Source: Drechmeria coniospora
Lineage: Eukaryota > Ascomycota > Sordariomycetes > Hypocreales > Ophiocordycipitaceae
Direction of reading: 5' to 3'
DNA: 64,000 nucleotides
Assembly: GCF_001625195.1 (NCBI RefSeq)
Contig: NC_054389.1
Coordinates: forward strand, 248,001 to 312,000
In this document: positions 32,991 through 44,124 of the stretch, piece by piece
Layout of the letters: each line of letters opens with the position of its first letter
Position numbering within the stretch: the stretch's first letter is position 1
Translations under genes and position numbers: made by a program
The notes under the pieces: generated by a model
Databases searched by the model: none
Told to the model about the DNA's origin: nothing
Seen by the model: the letters and a program-made list of their open reading frames with translations, nothing else

Positions 32991-34362
32991 ATGCTCCCCC
33001 CCCTGCCGCTCGCCGCCCTCGGCGCCGCCCTCGCCGGCCTCGCCTCGGCTCAGGTGCACACCGACTGCAACCCCCTGAACACGACGTGCCCGCCCGACCC
33101 CGGCTTCGGCACCGAGGCCGACTTCTACTTCAACTCGACGCCCCCCGCCGAGCTCTGGGAGACCATCGCCGGCACCGTCAGCTACGACGCCAAGAAGGGC
33201 GCCGCCTTCACCATCAACAAGCAGGGCGACTCCCCCACCATCCGCACCAAGTTTTACTTCTTCTTCGGCCGCACCGAGATATTCCTCAAGGTTGCGCCCG
33301 GCACCGGCATCGTGAGCTCCATGATGTGGCTGAGCGACGTCCTCGACGAGGTCGACTGGGAGTTTCTCGGCTCCAACAAGTCCTTCGCCTCGACCAACTA
33401 CTTCGGCAAGGGCGAGCAGGACTGGCACAACGGCGGCATGCACCCCATGACGGGCATGCAGGACGACTACCACAACTACACGACGGTCTGGACCAAGGAG
33501 AAGATCGACTGGTACATCGACGGCGCCCTCGTCCGCACCCTGCTCTCCAAGGACGCCAACAACTCGCGCACCTATCCCCAGACGCCCATGCGCATGAGTA
33601 TCGGCATCTGGGCCGGCGGCGACCCCTCCCTGCCCGAGGGGACCCGGAAGTGGGCCGGCGGCGACACCAACTACGCCGACGGGCCCTACACCATGTACGT
33701 CACGCAGGCCCACGTCACCGACTTCTCGACGGGCAAGGAGTACTCGTACGGCGACAAGTCGGGCAGCGCCGACAGCATCAAGATGGCACCGTGCGTCTTC
33801 CCTCCCCCCCCCTCTACCCTCCTCACCCTACCCTCTCCTCGTCACCCCCGCCGCTAAACCGTCCGCAGCGGAAACTCGACGGCCTATCAGTTCCTCCAAA
33901 GACCGCCCCAGCAGTCCATCGCCGACAAGTGGAGGCTGCTGCCGGCCAAGACCAAGATTGGCATCTACGCCGGCGCGAGCTTCCTCGGCGCCCTCATCAT
34001 CGGCACCCTGCTCTTCTACATCAAAGCGCGCCGAGGCCGAGAGGGTCGAGATGGACCACTTCCACAAGGACGGAGCCAACGCGGCCGGCTTCAGCGACTA
34101 CGACGGCCACGACGGGCACCGCGGAGGCTTGAGCGACGCCGACGCGTACCACGTGCCCGCCACGACGGCCGCGAGCCCCCTCGCCCCTTCGGCTTGGGGC
34201 GCGCCGCCTCCGGTGACCATAAGCCCGAGCCCGCCGTACCGCGACGCCCGCGAACCGGCCCCCGACGCCCACGGCTTCGATTTCGGCTTGAACGCGCCCA
34301 ACTCGGAAAGCCCCCTGCTGCGGTCGCAGAGCCCGAACGCGCCCTCGTCGCATCCGCCGTAG
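32991..34362 (+). CDS. CRH-type GH16 cell-wall transglycosylase, with an apparent frameshift
   Basis: Exon 1 is 32991-33790 and exon 2 begins at 33869. Signal peptide (MLPPLPLAALGAALAGLASA), then a GH16 domain with the catalytic DEVDWEFLG (ExDxxE), the conserved YFGKGEQDWHNGG, WTKEKIDWYIDG and MRMSIGIWAGGD. CRH enzymes link chitin to beta-glucan in the wall. A single membrane helix (IGIYAGASFLGALIIGTLLFY) follows at about residues 310-330. After KARR (about 34020-34035) the natural frame becomes Arg-rich nonsense, while the +1 frame (EAERVEMDHFHKDG...SHPP, ending 34362) has clear coding composition. A 1-bp gain or 2-bp loss in gcgcgccgagg would explain it; no usable intron fits. Assembly error and real mutation cannot be told apart. 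The catalytic domain is unaffected. Confidence 0.85.
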
Positions 34363-34910
34363 CGGAGCCGGGCCGGCCGAGTCGGCCTGCGTCGTGGAGT
34401 GCGATGTTTAGTCGGGCCCGGCGAGACCGGGTCGGTGGCCGCTGCCGGTCGGCGGTCCACGTTTTGTTCCACCGTACATGTCTTGCGTGCGGACACCCGG
34501 GGTTGGTAAAGCCTCGACGACGATGGCCATCTTCACCGCCGTGTCCGTGCCTTTTTTTTTCGGCAAGAAGACAAGCCGAATATGCTTGGGATAGCCAACA
34601 TAATGTAAAGCATTCACGCGTGGCTGCCTGCTTTCCGTCCCTTGATGCTCTCCGCCGCAGGGACAGCGGCACCCCAAACTGACTCCTCCTCGCTACCATC
34701 GCGGCCGCCACGCATCACCGGCTTGCAGCACGGTCATGGACCAGGCGACGAGGCACGCCGCTCATGCCACTGCTCATGTCATTCATTACACATTATCATT
34801 GCTCGCCTTGACTATTATCCAATGCCATATTATGCTGCTCGCCATTTCGCAAAGCATGTACCAGAAATAGAGTCCTTTCCTCCGAACCGTCTTCTGCGAA
34901 CCGTCATCCA
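34363..34910. other. Convergent intergenic region
   Basis: Lies between the CRH gene (+) and the GMC gene (-). No gene seen; a poly-T run at about 34552. Confidence 0.7.
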
Positions 34911-36915
34911 TCAGGAGCCGCCGTGAATGACGTCTGCCGCCTTCTCGCTGATCATGTAGACGGGAAGGACCAGAAAGTAGCCGGGAATCCGTGGGAAGAC
35001 GCTCGCATCGACGACCCTCAAGCCGTCGGCCCCCCTGACGCGGAACTTGGCGTCGAGGACGGCACCCTTGTCTCCGTCGGCGCCGATGGGACACGTGCAC
35101 GACGCGTGGTGTCCCCAGGACTCGTTTTGCACCCACTCCCGCATCTCCCTGTCGTTCTTGACACGGTCGCCGGGCCAGACTTCCTTGAAGGTGCTCGGCA
35201 GGGGCACCGCCTTGGCGAAGGCCTTGCGCGCAAAGTTCATGCCCTCGACGAGCGCCTGCGCGTCCTTCGAGGCCGCGTCGTCGGCCGTCGTGCCCGTGTC
35301 GAAGTAGTTAAAGTTCACCAGCGGCGTGTCGCGAGGGTTCGTCGAGCGCAGCCGAACGGTGCCGGCCCGGTTGCGCGTGTGCGCCTTGAGAACGACCCAG
35401 GTCCAGTGCTTCGCGTCGGCCGTCGCGTTGATGGAGTAGTCCGGGTAGTAGCCCGTAAAGTAGGCCGGCGCACCCGATATGAAGAGGTCGGGGTTGCCGT
35501 CGTCGGAGACGGAAGACTTCTTGAGCACGGCGAGGGCGAGGCCGGGGCTCGTGTATCCGCCGCGGACGTCGTTGGAGCCCGACTTCTTCCAGTCCTCGAG
35601 GCACGGGTCGGGATCGGTCTCGAGCCACTTGCATTTGCTCGTGATCTTGAAGTCGCTGCTGGCCTTGGAGATGACGGTCGTCTCGTACCGATCCTGCAGG
35701 TTGGTCCCAACCCCGGGGGAGTCGACCAGAACCGGGATGCCAAACGACTCGAGCTCGGCTTTGGGGCCGATGCCGCTGAGCTTGAGCAGCTGGGGTGTGT
35801 TGAACGCTCCCGCCGAGAGGATGACTTCCTTGCTGGCGTTGACGCTGCCCGACGCCTCGGCCTGTTGCGACGGCGAGTAGCGGGGATCCGCACTGTAGAG
35901 GCTTTTCCCCTGCATGAAGTCGACCCCGATCGCCCTCGGCGTCTTCTTGGTCGTGTCGAACCGGACCTTCGTCACAAGCGTTGTGAGGAGAATGTCGAGC
36001 TTCGAATCCTTGGCCTTGATGACATCCATCATGAAGTCGCGGGGGCCGGACCGGTCTCCTCCTCTAACGGCGACGGGCATCTGGAACAGACCCTCTCGCC
36101 GGTCTCGCCATGGAAACCCGGAGTTCAGGTCGCGGACGAGCACCTTGGCGAGCCCTGCAACGCCTGTGATGATCTGCGTGAGGCCTTGGCCGAGAGCTGC
36201 CCCGGCGCCGAGAACAAGGCCGATGTATTTCGTGTCCTGGATGACGAACGTCAGACTCGTGACGCTGGTGGCAAGCCACCCGTTATAGCCGTGACCCACG
36301 GGAGACGAGGGGAAGTATTGGTTCTTCTCGATTCGTTTAAAGTATTCCTTCATCTTGTCCGCAGACCAGCTCCCGTCTCCCGTCAGGGTGGCAATGTTGC
36401 TCCAGTCAGCTTCGTCCGGGTACACGGTGATCATGGCGTTGTGAGCCGTGCAGCCGCCAAGGGTGCCCGCACGAGGATACAGGATACCTCGAGGTTTAGC
36501 ACCGGCCGGAGGGTTGCGCCCTACATACATCTGGCCAGAGGAGGTAGTGTAAGTCATCTTCGTGTCCTTGGCCTGCCGTGTTGGATCGCTGTAGTGGTCG
36601 ACGTAGTAATTCCACGTCATGGGCTCGTACTCGGTTGCTTTTAGATTCAGAGCAGGCACCTTGTACTGAAAGGATTCGCCCTGGTCGTCTCCGGCATCGA
36701 TCATGAGAACTCTGTGTCCCAGCGAGGCGAGTCGGGCGCCCAAGGGAGCGCCGCCCGCGCCGGTCCCGACGATGACGTACTCGTACTGAATTGTGGGATC
36801 AATCTTTGTGATGAAGCCGCTGCCAGAGGTTAGAACGGACAAGTGATTCGGGTCCGGGTACTTGCCAGTCTACGAGCCATGGTCCCAGAGCGAGAAGGAG
36901 CAGTGAAGGAATCAT
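34911..36915 (-). CDS. Secreted GMC-family FAD oxidoreductase
   Basis: The main exon has no ATG of its own at the 5' side, so a short first exon 36915-36862 (MIPSLLLLALGPWLVDWQ, a signal peptide) is inferred, joined to 36785-34911 by a 76-nt intron with a CTAAC branch site; an alternative acceptor at 36804 (58-nt intron) is also in frame. About 642 residues. FAD-binding GTGAGGAPLGARLA, PRAGTLGGCTAHNAM (GMC signature 1 region), SAGAFNTPQLLKLSGIGP (signature 2), active-site His in SWGHHASCTCPIG, and the C-terminal VVDASVFPRIPG. GMC enzymes oxidise alcohols or sugars with FAD; the substrate is unknown. An unusually long insert (about 200-260) with hydrophobic stretches sits before the second FAD segment. 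Confidence 0.88.
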
Positions 36916-38144
36916 AATGAGGAGACTCGGAGCAGCAGTCTTTCGGACGGCAACGTTCACTTGCGCGGCATCGCCCTGGATGCTAGAACGGCGGCCTCGC
37001 CAGAGGATATATGAGATTGCAGCGTGGAGACGCGGGGCTAGCATCGAACAGAGCAGAACTTGGTTCGAAAAGGACAGAGGAAACGGGTTCAATGAGCTCC
37101 ATGGCATGCCGTCTTCCTGATTGGAACCGCTGAGGGCAAATGGAATCGCATGATGCTACGCTCAGGCATCCAGCACGGGCGCGATCCAGAAAATCATGAC
37201 CAGCCAATAAACACCGTATCGACCGAAGAAGCACGTTTGGCGCGATCAAGTTATTCGGAATGATTGTCGAGAGATGGACGTGTCGGAAATGAAGGCGACA
37301 GCATTGACCCTGATTGTTTCAGATTGTGAAGATGATATATTCAGCGCTCTCAAAGGCCGTGCGCCCCTCAGGTTGCGGATCTAAGTATTGGCGGTGCTTG
37401 TACAAGAATTGCCTGCTGCCCCTGGTGCAGCGCGCAAGAAACGAGCACATGTACGTTGGCCTGTGTGGGCGATATCTGCACGCGCTCTCGGGGATGCAAG
37501 AATCCGGATGGTGCCAGTTGGAGCGCGCAGTTAGCCAACTCCTTTGACAGCCGTGTTCGTCATATACACGGGCAAGAAGGCTGCTTGTCCCGCATCAACT
37601 TCACTTGTTACGGCTTCTCAGTTTCGAGTCCTTGTGGTGAATTGTTCGCGGCCCTGTCCTTCACCGTCAGGAGATTCCTAGGATCGTTGGATCGATGGGA
37701 CCGTGCAGCCTGATATCATTTCGAGGTCTGCTCACCAAAGCGTTGCTTCCGCAGGTTGGTTCAGGTACAATAGACAATAGAAGCTTCCAGTTGGGCTTCC
37801 AAGGTTGGGCACAGACTCTTGGGGACAGACTCTCGTATCTCATGATGCTCATGAGGCCCACGTGAGTATTATGCAACGGCTGCGAACGCCATCCTCATCC
37901 TCGCGCAGCCGTCAGGTAGACAATGGAATGATATCCAGCGTGTGACGTGTGGCAACACTCACGAGGCTGCTCGCGGTGCATGGAGCCTGGTTGATTCACC
38001 AAAGCTTCTCCATATGAGCAATCTGCAACGGTTGCCAACGTCATACTTTTTTTTTTCGCGCAGGCGTCAGATGGACAATGACCTCTGGAGCGTGACGTGT
38101 GGAAACTCTCCGAGGCTTCTCGCGGTGCATCAAGCCTCGTGGAT
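36916..38144. other. Spacer between GMC oxidoreductase and TCD genes
   Basis: No supported gene. The right-hand 270 bp are a diverged duplication that includes the end of the TCD gene. Confidence 0.6.
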
Positions 38145-38165
38145 TCACCGAAGCTTCTCATACTT
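37873..38165. repeat. Diverged two-copy 152-bp duplication overlapping the TCD 3' end
   Basis: Copy 1 starts at 37873 and copy 2 at 38025. Shared blocks: gcaacgg.tgc.aacg, cgcgcag.cgtcag.t.gacaatg, gcgtgacgtgtgg.aac, cgaggct.ctcgcggtgcat and gattcacc.aagcttctc. Copy 2 runs into the last codons of the TCD gene; copy 1 lies downstream of the gene and carries decayed versions of them. Confidence 0.85.
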
Positions 38166-39720
38166 GGCCGCCTCAGCGAGCCGTGCCTCGACGTTGCTGA
38201 TCGTTTCTGCGTCGTACAAGGATTCCAGCGGCATGCCGAGCTTGAGAATGTCCTTTTCATGCCGCGTCGCTTCTTCTTTTGTCATGCAGACCAGGTCTCG
38301 CAACCGGATGGTCGAGCACTTCTGCACGTCTTTGCCCTCACCGATGATGTTGAGATTGGTCACTTCAGGCTTGCGCCAGCGTATCAGCACCAGCTTGGTG
38401 GAGATGCCGCTGATGATGCTGCGTGCGTGGTATAGTTCCTCGGCGAGAAAAGCGACGTCGCCCATCGTCAGCGGCGTCTTGACGCCAATCACGCCAGGCT
38501 CGAACATCCGGGCCAGCTTCTCTTCGGAGCCCTGGACGTAGTTGAAAATCGACTCGTACATCTTCTCTCGTCCCTTGGCGGGCACGTAGTCGATGGGGTA
38601 CCCGGCAATGCTGAGGATGACGTGGTTCGCAGCCGTGAGGCCAAAGATTGCCGGCATCGTCCCTAGCACAGGCAGTATCCTGACGCGAAAGTTGGGCATG
38701 ACGCCAAGATCGCCGACCGAGCCCCGTTGGAATTCTTCGTCGGCGAGCGGCAAGAGCTCGGCCTTGCCCTCCCCGGACTGCTCGGTCGAGTAGACGGCGG
38801 GGATGCCGCTCGTGATGCCCAGCAGCTTCAGCCGCCGCCTCGTCGCCCTCGACAGCCGATCGTCCTTGCTGGCGCCGATGTCGCCGACGATGATTCTGGT
38901 GGGGTCGCTTTTGCAGCCGGCCCCCATGGCGCTGATGACCGGCAGCTCGTGGTCGTGGCAGTACTTGAGCAGCTCGACCTTGGTCTCTATGTTGTCGATG
39001 GCGTCGACGATGAAGTCGGGCATGCCTCCGTCGTGCCACGGATCGAGCATCTTGGCCGCCACGGCCTCCTCGAACTTTTCCTGCTGCAGATCAAACCTGA
39101 CCCAGGGCGCGATGGCCATGAGCCGGCGCTGCAGGCAGAGCACCTTGGAGATGCCGACATCGGCGAGCGTCGCCACGGCGTGGCGGTTGAGGGAGCTGAG
39201 GCTGACCTGGTCAAAGTCCACGAGCCGAATCTTGGACACGCCAGACCGAGCCAGCGAGGCGACGCAGTGGGAACCGACGCCGCCACAGCCCACGACGATG
39301 ACGAACGAGCGACGCAGTTTCTCAAGGCCTTCGGGTGTCAGAAACACGCGATTTCTCGCCAACTGTTCCAGGATGAGCTCTTCATCAAAGTCCCCGGCTT
39401 GCGCTCTTCGTGCGAGCTCTTGATTCCTCGCATCTTCCTTGTCGAGGGCCGGCACGGAGGACGCTCCAAAGCCATTAAGCTGCGACGGTTAGCGTCAGGC
39501 TTCTCGTCCGTTCAAGTCAGGGACGGCCACGTACTTGTTGGGTCTCGTGAGTCCCATCGGCCAGCGACGGGATGGACTGCTTCAGCTCCGTCAGCCTCTC
39601 CTCTCGCTCCAGTGCCTGGTATCCAAGCAGGAGAGAGGCAGCCGTAGCACCAGACAGCACGGCTGTGGCGAGCAACTGGAACCGATGGCTGGCAAGAGTA
39701 TCGGATAGGAAGGAGGACAT
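38145..39720 (-). CDS. TCD1: tRNA threonylcarbamoyladenosine dehydratase (TcdA/Tcd1 type)
   Basis: Two exons on the minus strand: 39720-39535 and 39479-38145, 506 residues. The N terminus has a membrane helix (about residues 14-35, LLATAVLSGATAASLLLGY), as in fungal Tcd1/Tcd2, which sit at the mitochondrial outer membrane. The E1-like fold shows the ATP loop VVGCGGVGSHC, VDFDQVSLSSLNRHA, VDAIDNIETKVELL and ISAMGAGCKSDPTRI. These enzymes use ATP to cyclise t6A37 to ct6A in ANN-decoding tRNAs. In yeast there are two paralogues, so the number in the symbol is arbitrary. The 55-nt intron has a GTACGT donor. It shares a promoter region with the divergent Mgr3-like gene. Confidence 0.92.
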
Positions 39721-40067
39721 GATTCGACGAAAGAATGAACAAATGAGCGAATGAACGAATGAACGAATGAACTTATGATCCGAATTTGGCCTTTTCGATG
39801 GCTGTTCAAGACCTGATTGAGCCTGAGCCGAAGGGTGGTGTTGTGATGTTTGATGATCCGTAGCATCAGAAATTTGACATCTCTTAATCGATTGCTCCAT
39901 GCGGCTTAGTCATCAACATCGATTCCGCTTCAGCTGCTCGAACTCTGCCCACCACTTTTGCCTCCCACCATCTTCTGGCTCCTCATCATCCATCACCATC
40001 GACATCTCCATCTCGACATGACAGACGATACGTACCCGCGATAGCAACGCCCTGTTCGATCGGGTTC
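39721..40067. promoter_or_regulatory. Shared divergent promoter region
   Basis: 347 bp separate the start codons of the TCD gene (-) and the Mgr3-like gene (+). A short gaatgaac repeat lies at about 39740-39770, just upstream of the TCD start, and may be in its leader. No TATA box is clear. Confidence 0.5.
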
Positions 40068-41699
40068 ATGATGCGTCCTCGTCTCGTCCTCCACCCTCGG
40101 TGTCTCGGCGCCCGCGTCTACTTCTCAACCCAGACCCAGGCCAAGCTCCCATCGACGACCCGACCCTCCCTCCCCTTTCTGCTCGTCCCGAGAGCGAGCC
40201 CCGCCGTTGCCCGGTCCTTCACCTCGGAGCGCAAGCGATGGCTCCGGCACGAGGCCAGGCTCGTCGCGCGTTACACCATCACCTTGTGGGGCCTAGGGGC
40301 CGCCATCGTCACCATCCTTTTCGCCCTCAACGAGGAGAGTTCGGAGAGGCGGTTTCCGACGCCCCACGAATGGAATCACCTGACGAGGAAGTTCTTGCGG
40401 GACGCCCACGGCTTTCGAGATCCGAAGAACGGCGAAACCAACTGGGCGAGGGCGTTGGAGCTGGCGCGAGGCGTCGTCATCCGCCTCGAGGACGACAGGA
40501 AAGGAGGGTCCGGCGTGGTGAAGCTTTCGGACCGCCAAGACCCAGGGCTGGAAGTGCCTGGCGAGTTCGTCAACTGCGACGTTTCGGCAAAGTCGGAGGA
40601 GTGGCGAAGAGGGTACTTTGAAGCCATCATGTTGGCGGCCAAGGCGGCCGAACACGTCGATGGTTGGGTTCGAGACGTCACGCGCAACATCGTCTCGCCT
40701 CCAGAGTTCGTCATTGGGCCGTCAAACCCGCGGCCGCAGCCCATACCCCCCGGAAACCCTCACGCGCCGCGGGAGGAAGACTGCGTCATCGCCTACCCCT
40801 CGGCCGAGAATTGGTACGTCAAGGTTCTGGCAACCAAAGGGCTCACGCCACGGCAGAAGATGGACGCCGCTCTCGAGTACGCGAGCTTTATGGAGTTCAA
40901 GGCCCGGCAGGATGAGTCGGAGGCTCTCTACGGACTGGCGCTGGCTGAAGCAACCCAGGGCATCGAGCCGACCAAGTTGCCCTACCACCCCAAGACGTTC
41001 GTTCTCGAGAGCCGCGCCGAATCGCCGTCGATGAACGTGCTCGACGCCCTCACGGCCATGGCCACCTTCAAGGCTCGTAGGGGCGACGTCTCCTCGGCCC
41101 TCGCCATTTACGTCTCCGTGCTCAAGGCCCGCCGCGCCCTGGCCGAAGCACCTCCCAAGGCGGCTCCGACGAAGCCCAACCGCGAGTCCCTCCTCGAGCA
41201 AGTCGTCCGCTTCTTTGCGCCGCCCGATTACCCTCCACCTCCGCCCGACGGCTCCCTACCTCCCTGGCGTAGCGCCCATGAGCGCTGCCAAGAGGCGTCT
41301 CTGAATCTCTACATCGGAGAGATCCTGTACGCCACGTCGACGTCCTCGCGCGACGACGGCTTGGCGTGGACTCGCGACGGCGTCGACTTGGCAGAAGAAC
41401 AGCTTCGCACCATGAGCTTGACCAGCCAAGACAAGGATGCCAAACGCACGTGTCGCGAGTGTCTGACCATGGGGCTTGATAACTGGTCCACCATGGTCTC
41501 GCGCCTCGCAAAGGCCGAAAAGGCCAAGAGCCAGAGCGCGAAACCGGTCATTTTCCCCTTCTGGAGCGGATCTCGAGATGCCGAGGATCGGTGGGCGGCC
41601 GAGGAGGCAGTCGTGCAGGACCGCAAGCGAAGGACGAAGGAACTGCTGGAAGATGTTGTCCCGCCATCGTCGGGATTCTTGCCTTTCCTGAGGGCCTAG
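40068..41699 (+). CDS. Mitochondrial inner-membrane TPR protein, Mgr3-like
   Basis: A single exon of 543 residues. The N terminus is rich in Arg and Ser without acidic residues, as expected for mitochondrial import. One membrane helix lies at about residues 71-88 (TITLWGLGAAIVTILFAL). After it comes a helical repeat domain with TPR-like pairs (ALELARGVVIRLEDD, QKMDAALEYASFMEFKARQDESEALYGLALAEA, NVLDALTAMATFKARRGDVSSALAIYVSVLKARRAL, CQEASLNLYIGEILYA). Yeast Mgr3 helps the i-AAA protease Yme1 bind substrates; the match here is from architecture and recalled fungal homologues, not a search. Start chosen at the first ATG (40068). Confidence 0.75.
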   Translation: MMRPRLVLHPRCLGARVYFSTQTQAKLPSTTRPSLPFLLVPRASPAVARSFTSERKRWLRHEARLVARYTITLWGLGAAIVTILFALNEESSERRFPTPHEWNHLTRKFLRDAHGFRDPKNGETNWARALELARGVVIRLEDDRKGGSGVVKLSDRQDPGLEVPGEFVNCDVSAKSEEWRRGYFEAIMLAAKAAEHVDGWVRDVTRNIVSPPEFVIGPSNPRPQPIPPGNPHAPREEDCVIAYPSAENWYVKVLATKGLTPRQKMDAALEYASFMEFKARQDESEALYGLALAEATQGIEPTKLPYHPKTFVLESRAESPSMNVLDALTAMATFKARRGDVSSALAIYVSVLKARRALAEAPPKAAPTKPNRESLLEQVVRFFAPPDYPPPPPDGSLPPWRSAHERCQEASLNLYIGEILYATSTSSRDDGLAWTRDGVDLAEEQLRTMSLTSQDKDAKRTCRECLTMGLDNWSTMVSRLAKAEKAKSQSAKPVIFPFWSGSRDAEDRWAAEEAVVQDRKRRTKELLEDVVPPSSGFLPFLRA

Positions 41700-41824
41700 T
41701 GGTCGTTTCATGATGTACAGTACGAGCATAAGTTGACACAGCGAAAATGCAAATGTTGGATTCCGAGGCTTCCACTGTATCCACGCACGCATCCTGCCCC
41801 CGTCCCCTTCCACCTTTCATTCGG

Positions 41825-43241
41825 TTAGTTCAACTCGGCCGAAGTTTGAGCCGACGAGATGCCCGCCTCCGGGGTATGACGCATCTCGGCCTCGAGCTTC
41901 GCCCTTTCCTCGCCATGTCCCGATCCAACGGGGTACCACAGCAGAGGCTTGTCTCCTTCGGGTTCTCGATCCCACAGGCACGCTTCCGGCTCGTCTTCTT
42001 CCACGTCGACGACGACAATGGGCGGGTTTTCAAAGCCCGGGGTCGTGGCTGCCTGCTCCAGGTACTTGAGGGCCGGACCAAGTGCTCGAACAAGGATGAG
42101 CTCGGTATGGCATGGCTCCGATGAAGAGAAGCAGGGGCAGCCGAGATTGGGGATCAACTCCTTGGCATTGCCGGCCGGAGGGGCCAGAGGGGTGTCGAGC
42201 GGGTGGCTGGAGGTCAGGTACGCCCTGGAACGCTGCAGTCGGTCAGTCACGCAGGCTAGCAGTCGTCGACCTACTTGCCTTGGCGAGGAAATTTTTGAGA
42301 TCGTCGTTTGTGAGGTCGTCATCGGGGTAAACGTGCCCCAAGAGAAGCATGGAGCTGAGCCGGCGGCCATGGGCTTCCCACTTCACGTCCTCGTCGAGGA
42401 ACCTCGTGACGAGCTCGCAGCTGTCTCCGACGGCCACCACGCTGAACTTGGCGTCGGCGCCGGTCAGCTGTCGGAGCACGGTGTCGAACATGTAGCCGAC
42501 ATGTCGGCGGGCGACCTCGTTTCCCGGTATGCTGTTCAGGGCCGGCACGTGACGACGGCCACGATGCACCAAACTCGGCAGCGGAACGGCCATGCTGGCC
42601 GTCGTGGTGAGAGCGCGCTTTCCTTCGGGCCACCAGTACAGCTGGCCCGTGTTGGCGAGAACGATGCCCGGCGGGTCAAGGTCGGCGTCAGAGGAGACGT
42701 GGTGTTGAAGGGCTCGCACGACGGATACCATGCTGCCCTCGTCGATGCCTCCCACACCATTGGCCACACGACTGGCAAGAATGCCAAGATCTTGTGTCGA
42801 CTCGCCGAAGATGACCACCACGCGAGACCTAAGTCCGAGGTCATGGCTGACAAAGATGGGCAGATGGCGATGATCCGGAGTCGATCCCATCGGCAACGTG
42901 ACCTTTCGGAGGCCCTCCATCTCCAAACGGGCGTGCACCTCGTCTTCTAGGGCCTCTGCAGCCAGTCAGCAGGGCAAGAAAAACACGGGGAAATGGTCGT
43001 ACGGTTAAAGGCAAAACGCTGGAGTTCATTGATGCGCGGATTGCGGTTCAGGAAGAACTTGAAGTAACAATCGGGTGCCTCGATGGACCGTATCTCATCC
43101 TGGTCGTTGATGAAGTAGCTTGGCAATGTAAGCCCGAGATGGCAGAGAGGACCTCGTACGCCGGAGAGCATACCCGAGACTCTGAAAATTCGGTTGGAAC
43201 GATGGCTCCTTAGGGAGACTAGACCACTGGCGTCGAAACAT
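41825..43241 (-). CDS. Arb2-domain protein
   Basis: Four minus-strand exons: 43241-43174, 43118-43003, 42955-42279, 42232-41825; 422 residues. The N terminus MFRRQWSSLPKEPSF..SLGYFINDQDEIRSIE and FKFFLNRNPRINELQRFAFN match fungal Arb2-domain proteins; later blocks include HLPIFVSHDLGLRSRVVVIFGE, GSMVSVVRALQ, IVLANTGQLYWWPEGKRALT and FSVVAVGDSCELVTRFLDED. S. pombe Arb2 is part of an argonaute chaperone complex, and Arb2 domains are also fused to Hda1-type histone deacetylases. The fold is alpha/beta-hydrolase-like. Intron 3 (42278-42233, 46 nt) begins with GCAAGT after AAG: only this GC donor keeps frame. Confidence 0.88.
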
Positions 43242-44124
43242 GACGGCGAGCAACGCGGCGGTGGTCTGGTTGTCGCAGAGGTGAATGCGAAATGGTATAG
43301 GGGGTTGAATTGATTGATGGAGGCGGGCTTTTGGAGGCGGATGGATGGCGATGGATGGTGGTGGACGGCTGGAGGCAGATCGATGGAGATGGACGGTCGG
43401 AGGCAGATCGATGGAGGTGGACGGTCAGAGGCAGATCGATGGAGGTGGACGGTCAGAGGCAGATCGATGGAGGTGGACGGTCAGAGGCAGATCGATGGAG
43501 ATGGACGGTCGGAGGCAGATCGATGGAGGTGGACGGTCAGAGGCAGATCGATGGAGGTGGACGGTCAGAGGCAGATCGATGGAGGTGGACGGTCAGAGGC
43601 AGATCGATGGAGGTGGACGGTCGGAGGCAGATCGATAGAGGTTGACGGTCGGAGGCAGATCGATGGAGGTGGACGGTTGGAGGCAGATCGGTGGAGGTGA
43701 AAGGTTGGAGGTGCGTGTGGTGCAAACGAGGTGCAAAGAACAAGAAGAATCGGGTTCCGACGACTCGTGGTGCACATGGCCTTGGGCCTTCCATCCGCAA
43801 CCTCTTATTCTGCACAACCGCGTGGAAACCACTACTTACCTACTGTACGCGGACGATGGCAAGGTAGGCATGCCACGGATAGTTTGGTTAAAAAATGCCT
43901 TACAAGGTCCCCAAGCACGTTGCTCGGCAGGTTCACGGATATGGCCATGAAATATATCATGTACAGGCCACTCCATGCTCGGGAGCCAGCAAGAGTTACT
44001 CACTAGCAGCCAATGCATCGTCACGTTCGCCCAGCTCCTCGCCCTGCGGTAAGGGTGACGGGCAAGCGAATGCCATGATCAGCATCCAACCGTAACGTGC
44101 GATATCGGAGGCTCCTCCTCATCG
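43242..44124. other. Spacer with a 28-bp minisatellite
   Basis: Between the 5' end of the Arb2 gene and the 3' end of ATG29. No gene; the open frames here are all products of the array. Confidence 0.7.
43365..43705. repeat. 28-bp minisatellite, about 12 copies
   Basis: Unit gatcgatggaggtggacggt plus cagaggca, spacing exactly 28 bp (cgatgg at 43381, 43409, ...). Since 28 is not a multiple of three, all three + frames stay open and cycle through the same peptides, which marks them as spurious. Confidence 0.97.

Noticed and set aside
34923..36644. 573-residue + strand open frame opposite the GMC oxidoreductase
   Set aside because: Shadow frame: Val/Arg/Gly-rich, no motif, while the minus strand has the GMC signatures.
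43310..43700. Three overlapping repeat-coding open frames
   Set aside because: They all arise from the 28-bp minisatellite, which cycles through frames; no start context or non-repeat domain.
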